A stretch of DNA of 64,000 bases from Rostratula benghalensis (taxonomy: Eukaryota; Chordata; Aves; Charadriiformes; Rostratulidae), in assembly GCA_013399305.1 (NCBI GenBank), contig VXAI01000472.1, positions 205,954 to 269,953 on the forward strand, written 5' to 3'. The notes below the pieces were generated by a model, which saw only the letters and a program-made list of their open reading frames with translations, did not search any database and was not told the origin of the DNA. This document shows, piece by piece, positions 42,851 to 54,620 of this stretch (the first letter of the stretch is position 1; every line of letters starts with the position of its first letter). The position numbers were made by a program, and so were the translations under genes.

Positions 42851-44380
42851 GATGCTTTTCAATAGCATCCAGTCTCCCACCCGTACCAAGTGGAAGTCAC
42901 ACACTGGTTGTAAGTTGGGTTGGTTGAAATTTTTAAATTTTTTTTTTAAATAATATCCACAGGTTGTTCCTCACGCAGCAGTGACACCCCTGTTGAGCTT
43001 TATCAGAATCCAGTCTTTCAAAAAGAGCTCAGGTCTTCTAATTCTTGCCTCACGCTGTGGTTGTGCAGTCTGTAATCCTGAGGATGGCAGTGTTGCATTT
43101 GTCTGATGGGCAGAAGATGCTCTGTTTAATTAACTGCCAGAGGGACTGTGACTTTTGCTAAAGAAACATTTCCTGATACTGTGTTTACAAGGAGAGGGGG
43201 GAAATATTGTGGAGAATTGTCTGTAGATGCACACCCAGAGGATTCCTGAGTCGAAATGAATTACTAGTGCTGCTCACACTGGTGTGAGGAAAGGGGGTAG
43301 TTTAATAGCACCCTTGTTTTTTGGGAGTCCCCACCTTCCTGATTCGGGATATGTGACCTTGCTGCGTGCTGACTTGTGGAACATGTACAGAAATAATGAA
43401 ATGGCTGTTTTTATTGAGCTCTGGAAAACTGTCCTGATCTGTGCAGTTCAGTAAATCGTGATGTTCTATGCGACCTATCATTCTGTACTCGGCCTAATGC
43501 TTTTCACTTGTGCTAGGGAGTTTCAAGCAGGGCCTGTGTGGCATTGTAGGAGGCTGTGGTGCTGTGAGGCTGTGGTGCTGTGCTCCAAACAGCTCCTGCC
43601 CCAAGGGCTAACCAACCTGGCAGTCTTTGCTGCTGGGGTGCAGGGTCATGCACTGGGTGGCTCACATATATCCTCATGGGTCTAGACCCCATGAGGAGAA
43701 AGGAGAAGAACAGTTTTGGTCCCCACTGTCATATCAGCCCAGGCTGGGTTGTCTTTCCTTTGCTTGCAGGATCTGGAGAGTCAAGTCCTGTCCTGCCATG
43801 TTTGTATCTGAGCTCTGGGCTGCTGCACCTCTTCCCCAGTGAGGCTGAAGCCCCAGGACAGCTGGGTGTTTCTGGCTTCTGGTGCTTTCGTGCACACCAG
43901 GCGTGTATGAGGAGGGCACTGAGACACGTTCCCCTTCCCCAAACCCCACGTCTTGGTCCTTTCCTGGAGCATCCTCTCCCAACCTGGGTCCTTGCCTGTG
44001 CCTTGTTGGAGCAGAAACTGGAGGATTTGCTGGGGGACCTTGCTGGGGGACATCTGCCCTGGTAGGGACAGATGGGGCTTGGGGACACCTTGGCAAGTCA
44101 CCCCCACTTTCTTACTGATAGTCTGTGCCCTTCAGGTGGGGCTGGCAGTGGTTGGAAACGTGGCTGCAGTGCTAGGATGGGGGGGTGTGTGCCCCCACCT
44201 CTGCCTGAGTTCCGCAGGGGGATGTGGAGTAGAGAGGACATTGCAGAGCCAGAGCTGTACCTGATGTGAGCCACAGGGATGGAGGGTGGAAACCAAAGAG
44301 TGTGTCTCTGGCAGTCCATGCTCTGGTTGCTTTAGGCTGGAAAGAGACACCCACTGTTTCACAGGAGCAATCATGTGGAA
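42851..44380. other. Spacer between the convergent RACGAP1 and IFIT-like genes
   Basis: No coding feature seen. 42850-43450 is AT-leaning sequence with no clear repeat; 43700-44300 is GC-richer and holds the second copy of an unclassified dispersed repeat. Confidence 0.7.
43930..44175 (+). repeat. Unclassified dispersed repeat, copy 2
   Basis: Colinear with 21290-21590: GGTCCTTTCCTGGAGCATCC, CTCTCCCAACCTGGGTCCTT, GGGGGACATCT, GGCAGTGGTTGGAAACGTGG. The copies look roughly 80-85% alike in the shared blocks by eye, with indels between them. Confidence 0.6.
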
Positions 44381-44388
44381 TTGAAATA

Positions 44389-44394
44389 TTTATT
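44389..44394 (-). terminator. Polyadenylation signal of the IFIT-like gene
   Basis: AATAAA on the minus strand (TTTATT on plus), 700 bases beyond the stop codon at 45094-45096. It implies a 3' UTR of about 720 bases. Confidence 0.6.
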
Positions 44395-45093
44395 GATCAG
44401 AGAACAGTAAAAAGCCTCACTTTGGCCTCAGAAACAGTGACGAATACATTGTTCCTAGTGATTCCTCTTAAGTGGGTACCAGTGCAAGAAAGTGGAGCCC
44501 CTGGTTTTGTTTGTGCAGTGGTGAACACGCATGTGCTTCAAAGGATTCACGAGGACGTAATCACAAACTTCACCAGCAGCTGGCTCTTCCTGCATTTCCA
44601 TTTAATGTGATTGGACAGGCCAGGACCATCTCTGTCCTGTAGGCAAGTGCTTCATCCTCAGCAGGGACCCCCCAGTGGTTAGTTATCTTCAGAGGAAGCC
44701 ACCTTTGTATTTGGTGAAAATTGACAGAATTCTGATAACTGAAGGGAGTTCGTTTCTTATGCTGCATTAATTGCCACTTAGTTCAGACCTATAGCAATTC
44801 CAAGGGAGGGACACAAAGGATTGTGCTCAGACCCTCTAAGCCAAATTCACCACCACCTTCATTCTCTTTCAGAGACGCAGGACCGAGGGCAGGGTGTGCA
44901 AATGTGGGGCAGCCAGTTACCTGTGGGTAGGTCTGTGATGGGTGAGCAGTGGGATGGCCCGAGGGGCTCACAGAACCCTTGTATCTACAGGAGGTGATGG
45001 GCCTGCTGTTGGAAAGACAGATGGGGGCAAGTCCTTGGTGCCTTCTAGGTTTGCCCAAAGGATGCTCTGTTTTCTCCAGATGGGCTCCCACCA

Positions 45094-47260
45094 TCAATCT
45101 AGATCAGCTGTGACAAATTCTGCGGGCAGGTGACGGTCAGTCTCCCTGATGAAGTTGTGGATAGCCTCAGCTTCTGCACCATGGTAGTTGAGGGCAGCCA
45201 TTTTCATCAGCCTCTGCCCGCACTCCATCCTCTTTTTTGTCATCATAGGGATTCTGTAACCTTCCATAAATTTTTCTTTTGCTTCAAGAATTGACCTCTT
45301 TTTGTAGAGGAGGAACTTTCCCCAGTAGAGATAAAAGGCTTGCTGGCCTTTGGGGCTCAGGGTCTCCTTTACCTCGTGCAGCTCCTTGAAGATTTTCTCT
45401 GCCTCTGCTTTGTCTTTTGCGCCATAGAACTCTGCTAACTGCAGCTTTACAAACACAAGGTCGAGGTCTGGATGTCTCTGAAGAATTTGCTTGAGGTTCT
45501 GGATGGCTTTCTCCAGTATACTGTTCTCTTCTCCTTTCTTTGCATTAAGCCACTGCATCCTATAGCACGCGGCCAAGGCTTGGTAGAGAAGGTGGTAGCC
45601 TGGATCCTGCTGCAGGCCTCGCTGTACTATCTCCATTGCTCGGGCTGGAGACTGCTGCAGCTGGAGGAAAGCTGAAGCTTTGATGACTTCAGGGTCAGAG
45701 CTTTTCTCTACGCTTTCTTGTACCAAGGCAATTGATCTTTTGGTATCCACGTGTTCCAGTAGCTTGGCTAAACACACTTTGGCTCTGTAGTTATTTGGCT
45801 GCTCGAGGATAGTTCTTTCCAATTCGGTTATGGCTTTGCTTTCAATATCAGGATACCAGAAGTAACTCCAGGAGGAGTAAAGAGCCATTCCGAGCCCAGC
45901 ACGGAAATATTTGTTCCCTGGTTCAAGCATCAATGCTGTCTCAAAGCACTCTCTTGCCCGTTCCCCGTTCCGAGCCCTGACAGCCAAGAGGGACCAGCCT
46001 TTCTGGGCCTGGATGTGTGACACCAACCCCGCGTCCCAAGGAGTTGGGCAGAGCTGCTGGATGCGTTCCAGATAGCTCTCAGCCTCCCTGTAGGAGCCCT
46101 GGAGGTAGTGAACCCAAGCATAATTCCCATAGATAATCAAAGACCCAGCAGCAGATGCCTGCTGCTCGCCTTGTCTCTCGTGCTCTTCAGCATCGCGAAG
46201 GCTTTGCAGAGCTGCTGTGCTCTGCTGTTTCAGCTGGTACAGGTATGCCTGCAGCCCCAGCAGTGCTGTCTGGTTTTGGTGGACTGTGTGCTTGATTTCA
46301 ACAGCCAGCTTCTGCAGGCCATGCGTCGGTTCAATGTGGCCCCTTACACCCAAGTGCCAGGTGAAATGGCATTGAAGGCCATCCAACTTCTCCTTCAGTT
46401 GTTCATGGCTACGAAGAGGAAAATGTGGGTTACGAAAAGGCAGCATGTGGAGGGATGGGGACTATGGAGAAAGGAGCTCCACACTGTACCTAAAACTTTG
46501 GAGGGAGAGAGGGATGGAGGATGGGATTCTCTTCATTTGCTCAACAACTCCCTTGCACTCAAGCTACTAAAGATCCTGTAAATCTTTGTTCTTCTCAATC
46601 TATCTTCAGGGAAACACCTGGGAGGCTTCATTCCTGGTGTGCTCCTCAAAGGTGAGTCACCGGTGCCCGGAGTCAGGGTTACACCACCTTACCTAAGGTG
46701 AAGGTCCTGGGATGGACTGCAAGAACTGGGAGGAGTAGAGTCATCCCAACCCACACCATGAAAGCTGCTTTGCTCCCCAGGGGAAGGAAGCAGGGGCTGT
46801 GCCTTCATCTGAAGGATGCAGCAGGTGATGGCTCAACAAAGAGCTGTGAAGATGTGGGTTTAGAGCATCTCTTGTAAGAGGAAAGGCTGAGAGAGCTGGG
46901 AGAAAGCTCACAAGGATTTTTAAAATGTACATAAATACCCCAGGGAGGGTGCAGAGAAGACAGAGCCAGGCTTTTTCAGTGGTGGAGGAGCAGGCACAAA
47001 CTGACACTCGGGAGGCTCCATCTGCACATCAGGAAGCTTTTCATAAAGGTGAAAATAATGGAGTATCGGCAGAGATTGCCCAGAGAGGCTGTAGAATTTC
47101 TTGGGGGATACTCAAAAGCTGTCTAGATGTGGCCATGGTGACCTCCAGAGGTCCTTTCCAACCCTGGTCTGCACCAGGACGCTGTGCTAAGCCAAAAGCC
47201 AGCCCAAAGCCACTCTTTTTGGGAGCTGCTACAGGGATGGATGCTGGGCACTCACCTCAT
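45094..47260 (-). CDS. IFIT-family protein (interferon-induced, tetratricopeptide repeats), 439 aa
   Basis: Cytosolic TPR protein of the IFIT family, whose members bind 5'-triphosphate or cap-0 viral RNA and block translation. Two coding exons: 47256-47260 (ATGAG, donor GTGAGT) and 45094-46408 (acceptor TTCGTAG), joining as M-S-H-E-Q-L. This tiny first exon is diagnostic of IFIT genes. The protein keeps C15-H-F-T-W19, Y-G-N-Y-A-W-V-H-Y at 95-103, K-G-W at 138-140, a canonical TPR around 153-167 (C-F-E-T-A-L-M-L-E-P-G-N) and A-C-Y-R-M-Q-W at 282-288. IFIT5/IFIT1 are about 480 residues; the last TPR is missing here, the frame ending in ADLD. No stop or frameshift is seen, and codon use looks normal. 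It is convergent to RACGAP1. Nearest relative among named genes is probably IFIT5, but this is a different locus, so no symbol is assigned. Confidence 0.92.
46840..47185 (+). mobile_element. CR1 LINE 3' fragment in the IFIT-like intron
   Basis: Diverged CR1 tail: GAGGAAAGGCTGAGAGAGCT, GCACAAACTGACACTCGGGA, GCCCAGAGAGGCTGTAGAAT, CCTCCAGAGGTCCTTTCCAA. Antisense to the gene and ends 70 bases before exon 1. Confidence 0.85.
47256..47260 (-). CDS. IFIT-like coding exon 1 (ATGAG)
   Basis: Five coding bases, A at -3, then GTGAGT. The leader upstream to about 47340 contains no other ATG. It joins the C at 46408 to make the serine codon AGC. The intron is 847 bases and contains a CR1 fragment. Without this exon the large frame would seem to start at a false ATG inside the intron (46446). 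Confidence 0.85.
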
Positions 47261-47364
47261 CTTCGCTGTGGGTCCAGGTGTCACCGTCGGGGAGCGATGG
47301 CTCGGGCTGTGCCTCTTCCACACGGCAGTGGGAACACCAGGCAGCACCCAGTTATAGACTGGTC

Positions 47365-47444
47365 CTTAAATAGAGAAAGTACTTCCTTCTGGGCAGTGTC
47401 TGATAAGACTATCTGTCTTGGGAAGCAAAACTGAAAGAAAAAAG
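47365..47444 (-). promoter_or_regulatory. IFIT-like promoter: TATA box and ISRE/IRF-type element
   Basis: On the minus strand, TATTTAAG (47365-47372) lies about 105 bases upstream of the ATG, predicting transcription from near 47338. Further upstream, 47427-47444 reads on the plus strand AAAACTGAAAGAAAAAAG, GAAA-type half-sites spaced by two bases as in ISRE/IRF elements (consensus GAAANNGAAA), with a G-to-A change in the flanking half-sites. Its position about 95 bases before the start matches IFIT promoters. Confidence 0.6.
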
Positions 47445-48079
47445 TTTAAGCCAGGAAAGAAATGATCCTGGTCTTGTGCTGAAGCTTCTGCCTTCGCCAC
47501 AAAATGGGACTGGGGTCTGGGTTAAGCTGGGGGCAGCTCTGAACTCACACCCCTGGAGTTGCCCTCCCCCCAAACTGCACTTTTCCAAAGCTTTTTAGAA
47601 AGCAACAGGGCCACGGTGATGGAAGGGAAGGCACGTAAATACGGCGCTGCCGTCACTGTCACAAGGCCAAAGGCTCTGTGTGACTCTGCAAGACCTTTGC
47701 TCTGGGGCTCCTTGGGCTGGTGTTCTCTCTCTCTGTCCTGACCCGCTTGTTTACCTGAGACAGCAACCCCCTGGCAACAAGGAGGTTGTTTCTAATTGTT
47801 TGCTTGAGCAGTTGAATTTGCATAGCTCTGTGTATTTGTGAGGTAGGGTGGCTGTGTAAGCCCTGTGTAGGTAGCGCTGACAGAAGGTCACTGTGCAGTC
47901 ACCGAGCACGGTGACACCATCTATTACCTGTTACTGAACAACGTGGTTTTGTCAGGTGACAGAAACTGGTCTAAGAGGTAACAGGAAAAAAAAAAACAAC
48001 AGGTAAAACACACAAAATAGGCAGTGTATCTGGATGTAACATAGAATTGAAGAAGATGAGGGTATAGAGCGTTGATGGG

Positions 48080-48190
48080 AAGTGTCTCCTTTTCCAGAGA
48101 CATTCAAACCCAACTGGACCTGCTCTGGGTGTTCCTTGGACCAGGTGGTCTTTCAAGGTCCCTTCCAATCCCTCGATATTCTGTGAGTGT
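48080..48190 (+). mobile_element. Short CR1 LINE 3' terminal fragment
   Basis: About 110 bases ending GGTCCCTTCCAATCCCTCGA then TATTCTGTGAGTGTG, a degraded CR1 3' terminus. Confidence 0.75.
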
Positions 48191-48549
48191 GAGGAAATAC
48201 ATTAAGAAAAAAATAAAATAGCCCCAAGTAGACCCTAAACTGAGGAGGAAGAAATGAGTACCCTTTATAATCATATTCCTCCCAGAAGAAGAAAAAGCCA
48301 TATAGTTTTTTTCCCCCTCAGGGTGCTGATGAGTCACTGCAGCGATGCAAAGGAAGTAGGGAGAGAATTCATCTTTAGGGGCATGGGGTAGATGCTTTTG
48401 TCTCTTGTGCTTATTTATTTTTTCTATTACTAAAAACCTTTAATAGGAATTGAGTAATTTGAGTAGTAGCTGTTAGTGCTGCTGTAGCTGGATGAATGGT
48501 AAGTGATCAGACTGAGGCCTTCATTGGGCTAACAACGAGTTCCAATTGT

Positions 48550-48770
48550 TGAATCGTAGAATGGTTAGGGAAGGGACATTAAAGCTCATCTTGTCCTGGG
48601 CAGGGGACACCTCCCACCAGCCCAGGTGGCTCCAAGCCCCCTCCAACCTGGCCTTGAACCCCTCCAGGGATGGGGCAGCCACAGCTTCTCTGGGCAACCT
48701 GGGCCAGGCTCTCACCACCCTCACCCCAAAGAAGTTGTTTCTAGTTTCTAGTCTAAATCCTTGGGTAAGC
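48550..48770 (-). mobile_element. CR1 LINE 3' fragment, minus orientation
   Basis: Starts GAATCGTAGAATGG (CR1 3' end reversed). 48600-48730 is nearly identical to the copy at 11660-11790. Confidence 0.9.
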
Positions 48771-50269
48771 GTGTTCTTTCCATGCACGGTGGCTTGTGTG
48801 AGCTGCTTCTTGGTTGCCTGCCGTGGCTGGGATGGGACTCTGTGTGCTGAGGGACAAGGGGGTGTTTTGGCTCCCGGTGGCAGAGCCCAGCAGGAATTCA
48901 GAGCTCAGGTCCCTTGGGTCTCGGCAGCAGCTCTTGGCTGTGTCTCCTGCTAATATTAGGACTGGTTTGAGGAAGATTACGGTTCTGTGAAATAGCTATT
49001 AATATCGTACAAAGCTTGGATGGAAGTCAAAAATAACAGCAAATGAGAAAACTGCCAACCGTGGAGCCAAGCAGGAAGTACAGGCAAGGCTCGGTGTCGG
49101 GAGAGATAAACAGGGGGAAGGAAAAGCAAAAGAGCTGCAGTAAGATGCAGAGAAGAAAAACACAAGTAGCTTTGGAGCCCACTGGTTTGGAGCCGAGGTC
49201 TGTTCTCAGGCTGTTACATCAACAGCGCTGATCGAACCCTCTGAGCTGAGGGAAAGGAAATCCGGGTTCATTGGCCCAAACATTTCCCCAGTTTGGAAAA
49301 ACACGTCTGTCATAAAGCTCCTCCGTGGCCTGCCAGGGAATGGGGAGGGCTAACCCCTACCCTGCCTTGGGGATGAGGCTGCTCTTCTTCCTCCCAGGCC
49401 TGTTCCCTGCCCCATGGCCTTCTGCTGCCGCTGCTGGGCAAGGGGTGTCCGAGCCCTGGGTTTCACCTCCCTTTGTGAGAGCTCTTGTGCCTGTGAGAAT
49501 TTGGGAGTAGGGACGTGGTCATGGTCTGCAGGAACAACCTGTCTTTCTAAGCCCAAACGTGAGCTGGTTAGGAAATGCAGACAGGCCAGCGGGGTCAGAG
49601 TCCTTTAGCGAGCAGGAAAAGGAAGAACAAACCCCTAGTCTTTAAGGCTGATTCTTCTTGGATGCAGTGAGGGGGTCTCTGGACCCCCAAACCCATCTGC
49701 AGCACAGAGCAGGACAGACCTGGCCTGGCAGCGCTGCTCTGAACGTGGTGTCCACGGGGCCAGGGCATTTCAAGGATCTGCAGCTGAGGATCAAAGGCTA
49801 AGACTATACATTGAGGTGCAGCAGGACAGACGTTTCGGTTGTGGCTTAATATTTAAAACCTTTCTCACGTTAATTGCATCCAAGTTTCTTTCTGGTGTTG
49901 ACATCAAGGATGAGGTTTCTATGAGTAAGAGGGCAGGTGACAAGAGGGTGGTGTCACTTTCTATTGCACCTTTTGAGATCTTAGGGACATTCCTGCTCCA
50001 GGCTGTGCTAATTGCAGTTCTGCCTCTGGGCACTCCTCCAGGGAAAGACCTTGGCAAAAGTTGGGGTTTTCCAGTATCTCTCTGCTTGCACGGAGGTGTT
50101 TGATTCACACAGTTTTGGTGGTCACCACACGAATCCCTGGCCAAGAGTTACACTGCCAAAAGCCTTTGGTCTATGCCTGCTCTGGAGCTGGTGGCTGAGC
50201 AGAGATTTGCAGTATCCTTTACTAGATCAAAGTAGGTAAATGTTTTTCCTGGACAAAAGCTTGTCTATT

Positions 50270-51078
50270 TTAAAGATGGATGCCTGGACAGGCTGGGGGA
50301 GGTGGGTGAGAGCAAATGGCAGGGAGTTCAACCAAGCCAAGGGCAGGGTCCTGCACCTGGGACATGGCCATCCCAGGCACAAACACGGGTTGGAGGTGGA
50401 GAATGGCTGGGGAGCAGCCCTGAGGAGAAGGACTTGGCAGTGATGGTGGAGGAGAAGCTCCACACGAGCCGGCAGTGAGCACTGGCAGCCCAGAAAGCCA
50501 ACCCCATCCTGGGCTGCAGCAGCAGAAGGGTGGCCAGCAGGTTGTGGGATGTGATTCTACCCCCCTGCTCTCATGAGAACCCCACCTGGAGTCCTCAGCA
50601 CAGGAAGGACATGGACCTGTTGGAATGGGTCCAGTGGAGGGCCATGAAGATGCTCAGAGGGCTGGAGCCCCTCTGCTGTGAGGACAGGCTGAGAGAGCTG
50701 GGGTTGTTCAGCCTGGAGAAGAGAAGGCTCTGGGGAGACCTTAGAGCCCCTTCCAGTGTCTGAAGGGAGCTCCAGGAGAGCTGGGGAGGGACTCTGGGTC
50801 AGGGAGTGCAGTGACAGGACAAGGGGTAATGGCTTGACATTGGAAGAGGGGAGATTTAGATGAGATACCAGCATGAAATTCTTTCCTGTGAGGCACTGAC
50901 CCAGGTTGCCCAGAGAAGCTGTGGCTGCCCCATCCCTGGAGGGGTTCAAGGCCAGGCTGGAGGGGGCTTGGAGCCACCTGGTCTCACTGAAGATGTCCCT
51001 GCCCAGGGCAGGGGGGGTTGGAACTTGATGATCTTTAAGGTTCCTCCCAACTCTAACCATTCTATGACTGATTCTATC
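50270..51078 (+). mobile_element. CR1 LINE 3' fragment, about 800 bp, plus orientation
   Basis: Longest CR1 piece in the window. It runs from CCTGGACAGGCTGGGGGAGG through the [14 protein letters not shown] frame (about 50685-50730) to the 3' end ATTCTATGACTGATTCTATC. It is of the same subfamily as the copies at 11594 and 48550, which are in the opposite orientation. Confidence 0.93.
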
Positions 51079-54000
51079 AGCCCATCCCTTCTGTTCACAA
51101 CCTCTGCCTTAGTGCTTTGTACCAGCAGATGGCAGAAGGTTTCCATCGATGGGCTGTAGGAGCGAGGTGGGGGTTTCTCTGTGTCCCTTCTCCCTCCAGC
51201 CTCCAATAAGCAGCTGGGCTTTTGTGCCCCTCCATTTTTTAAAATGATATTCCTATTTACCTCCTCCCCCCCCATCATTTGGATGAAAACACCTATATTT
51301 AGGAACGTGGCAGTTTTCTTTGGGTGTAAACAGGGAGGGAAAATAGAGCAGGATGTTGGAGAGCACGAGCTGCCTGTGGAGGGCATTCATCCTTCACAAT
51401 TCAGCTGGGACGAGCCCAAGACATGACAGGGCAGCAAGCTTAAAATGGAAAAGGAAATATTATTTCCATGTAATGTGTACTGAAACTCTAAGAGCGGCCT
51501 TGTGTAAAAAACAGCCTCACCAGAACATTTGAGCTGCTTGTTTTCAAATGCTTTGTGTGTACAACAGAGAACAGCCTCTCTCTGCCTGCCCTGATTCTTG
51601 CACTCACCTAAATTACCCACTATGGGAAATTAGATGTGTCGAATCCCTGCAGATAAGAGTGGCCTGGGCATTCTGCTTTCCTCACAGGGGAGATTCAGCT
51701 GGCACGTAACCACCAGAGGCTGCATTTTCTGCCCTGGGAACGCTGCAGGGCACGCTCCCTGGAGATGGCAGTGAAGGGGCTTCTCTCCACAGTCATCTGA
51801 CTCCCCCCAAATGGGACAGGAGCTGCTTGTGGAGCTCTCTTCTATACCTACAGCAAGAGTTGGGCAGCTGCTCGAGCATGAGCAGAGAGCAGAAAAAGGG
51901 AGCTGTTAAGCATTTCAAAATCTTAGGCAGAAATACCTTCCTGACCTGCCTCTCTCTCCTGAATTTGTCTATCTCCAAAAATACGAGGATTCGACTGTTT
52001 ACGGCTTGGTGAGCCCATGAGGTCACCGCAAAGGCTTGATCAACAGGAGGAAAGTAATTCTAGGGACAAGAAAATAGATGATAGCGAGGGGTTCGGTTAA
52101 CTGACCTCAAAAACACAGCCCTCGCTGTCTGCTGTCTACGTGACCCCCTCACCAGCTCCCACGTTCAAAGCCTGTGCCTGCGAAGCGCTGGAAGACACTC
52201 AGATACCAACGAACTCCCCTGGCTCCTCAGGGAGGGCTTCTTATCTCCAAGAGCAAAGCCTTCCCTTCTATCAGCACTCAGAGAGACACTCAACTGTCTC
52301 CCAACTGCTCTGATGAGGTGATAAGCCCGGAGCGTTTGCTGCTCGAGAGGCTGGGAAGCTCCAGAGCACCAGGGTCTGGTCTAGGGCAGGCAGCTCGGCT
52401 GTGGAGAGCAGCAAAGCCCCTGCCCTGCTGTAAGTGTGCAAAATAGTGCAGGTCCAGAAGGCTCTTAACTGTTCCTCTTCTGTTTTGACCCAGCTGGGTC
52501 CCTGTGAGGGGCTGGAGCCTTGGTGCCAGCTCCCAGCATGGGGTGGTCAGAGCTGCCTTGCGAGCGTGGCCGGTAGAAGCTGAAAGTGGCCTTTGCTGAG
52601 GAGCCCCATGTGCTGTGCACAGCGACTCTCCCTCCAACCAGGTGGATCTTAACGCCAATAAGGACATGAGCTTGGGGAAGCAGAGGATTTTCCGGGGGTG
52701 GGAATGCCCAGGATCCAGTCCCATCACTCAAGGGGGCTGAGGGTGGTTTGGCTGGGGTCACAGGGGCATGGAGAGTGTGCCCGGTTTGTCCTTCAGAAAG
52801 GGTTGGTGAGGAGATGGGGAAAGGGCAGGCAGGGAAGATAAGTGGCTGTGATAGCTCAGAAATAACACCAAATCCTGCACTGCTCAGAAGCCAAGGCCCT
52901 GCAGAAATCTCAGGTCTTAGCTGGTCCTGACTATTCGCACAGCAGTGACCGCCTGGGGCAGGAGCCACAACGTTCCAGCCTTCTGTATTCCAAACCGACT
53001 GTTCTTCTCATTCTGTATTTCTCTCTCTCTGGGTTTGGAATCTCCCTTCTGTGGCTTCTGAGGGGCTGTCTCCTCGTTTGCTGGATTGGGAGCGTGTTGG
53101 ATGTCAGCAGAGGGAGTGGGAGAGTGGAGGAGAGCAGCCATGGACCTGCATCTGAGAGGACCAGGACCGGCAGCCTCCTGCCATGAGAGCGTTCGTGGCT
53201 GCCAAAGGAGGTGGCAAATGGCCCAAACTCTGGCACAGGGACTGGAGCTGAATCCCAGTTCCAGACCACAGGAGAGGGCACCAAGAGGATCCACGGGATC
53301 TGCAGGGCTGTTAACTAATGAAAGCCGGACCACCAGAGAAAATCAGATCCTCTGGTTCCAGCAGCCAGCTGCTGGCCCAAAGGCACGTGTTATCGTGGCA
53401 TAAAAGTAATGAGAAACGGTGATTTTAAGATTTTGATAAGATTGCAGCAGTAACAGACAACGTTCTGAGCCAGATTCTCGGGGAGAAGCTGAAGTGCTGA
53501 CAACCCGACGTAATGTGCAGAAAGAAAGAATAATAGCGGCTGATTTAAACAACAAGTTCATTAAAATAATATAGATATTGAAGGACGATGCTGTTTCCTG
53601 CAAAACTTGGAAACAGCCAGCCCGTGGTACACTTAGTCTAGTTAACAGCAGCTGGGGGTAAGAGCAGGCCAGAAGATCCTCCCTGGTGAAGTGTTTAGGT
53701 GCTTTGCAGAGGTTTAAAGACCATAAAAGTTCTGAAATAGGGCTGAATTGATAGAAAGTCCTGGGGGAAGGGAAGGAAAGGAAATGAAGGTGCCCTCAAG
53801 CATCTGTGACCAGGCAGTTCAGGGCAACCTATTTTTCTGGGTGTACCTGAGACGAACTGTAGCTGATTGATTCTACAACCCCTTGGATAGAAAATTTCTT
53901 CACTGGTATGTAACAGAGAAATCTCTGTGTGTGGAGAGGGGAGACCAAGGAAACAGCAAATCTGCGTTGTCCTCAAGAGGATCTAACGGTGAGTAATGCC

Positions 54001-54479
54001 AAGAAGGTTGAAAAATGTCAGTGTAACTTCAAAGGGTGATTGATGAGATAAATGTCATAACTGACAGGAGTGGTAAAGAGGGAAGAAATCTCAATACAGT
54101 AAGAAAAGAACAGGTAATGAAGCTCTTACATTTGTTAAACGCTTTCAGGTTATCTGGGTGAGACTAAATTCACTCAACAGGTAGGAGAAAGCTGAGACAG
54201 GAGCCTCCACTAACCTGGGGAGGATGGAAAAAGGTCAAGAAAAGGCCAAAAGTTTCTCTTAAAAAAGAGGGTGAGCACCAGGCGAGAATTATGTGGTGTT
54301 GGGGTGTGGGAAAACAGTGGAACAAGCAGTTAAACACGGTGTTTGTCAGCGCCTGAAGAAGAACACCAAAGAAAATGAGCAACAGGCAACAGTAATTTGG
54401 CAAGACCCAACCATCCCAAGCTAAGATAATTTACTTCTGCAACGACATTGTGAGCACTGCACTCCAAGAAGAGGCAGTA

Positions 54480-54620
54480 AATTCGGTTTTATGGCTTTTG
54501 ACACTGTTCCATGAGCAAGCTACAGAAACACAGTTCAGATAAAATCACTGCAGAGTGGATCCAGGACTGAGAGATGAGCCCTGTGCAGAGGAGAATTTTC
54601 CCTGGTTTCCTTGCAATGGG
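54480..54620 (+). mobile_element. Possible degenerate LINE (CR1-like) reverse-transcriptase remnant
   Basis: The reading A-F-D-T-V-P at about 54497-54514 followed by a stop and then a diverged stretch resembles the RT segment A-F-D-T-V-S of CR1 ORF2. Flanking 53.7-54.9 kb has a similar old-repeat feel. Weak, by eye only. Confidence 0.3.

Noticed and set aside
46409..46446. ATG at 46446 as the IFIT-like start
   Set aside because: It lies upstream of a good acceptor (TTCGTAG); the family uses the ATGAG micro-exon, found with a perfect donor at 47255.
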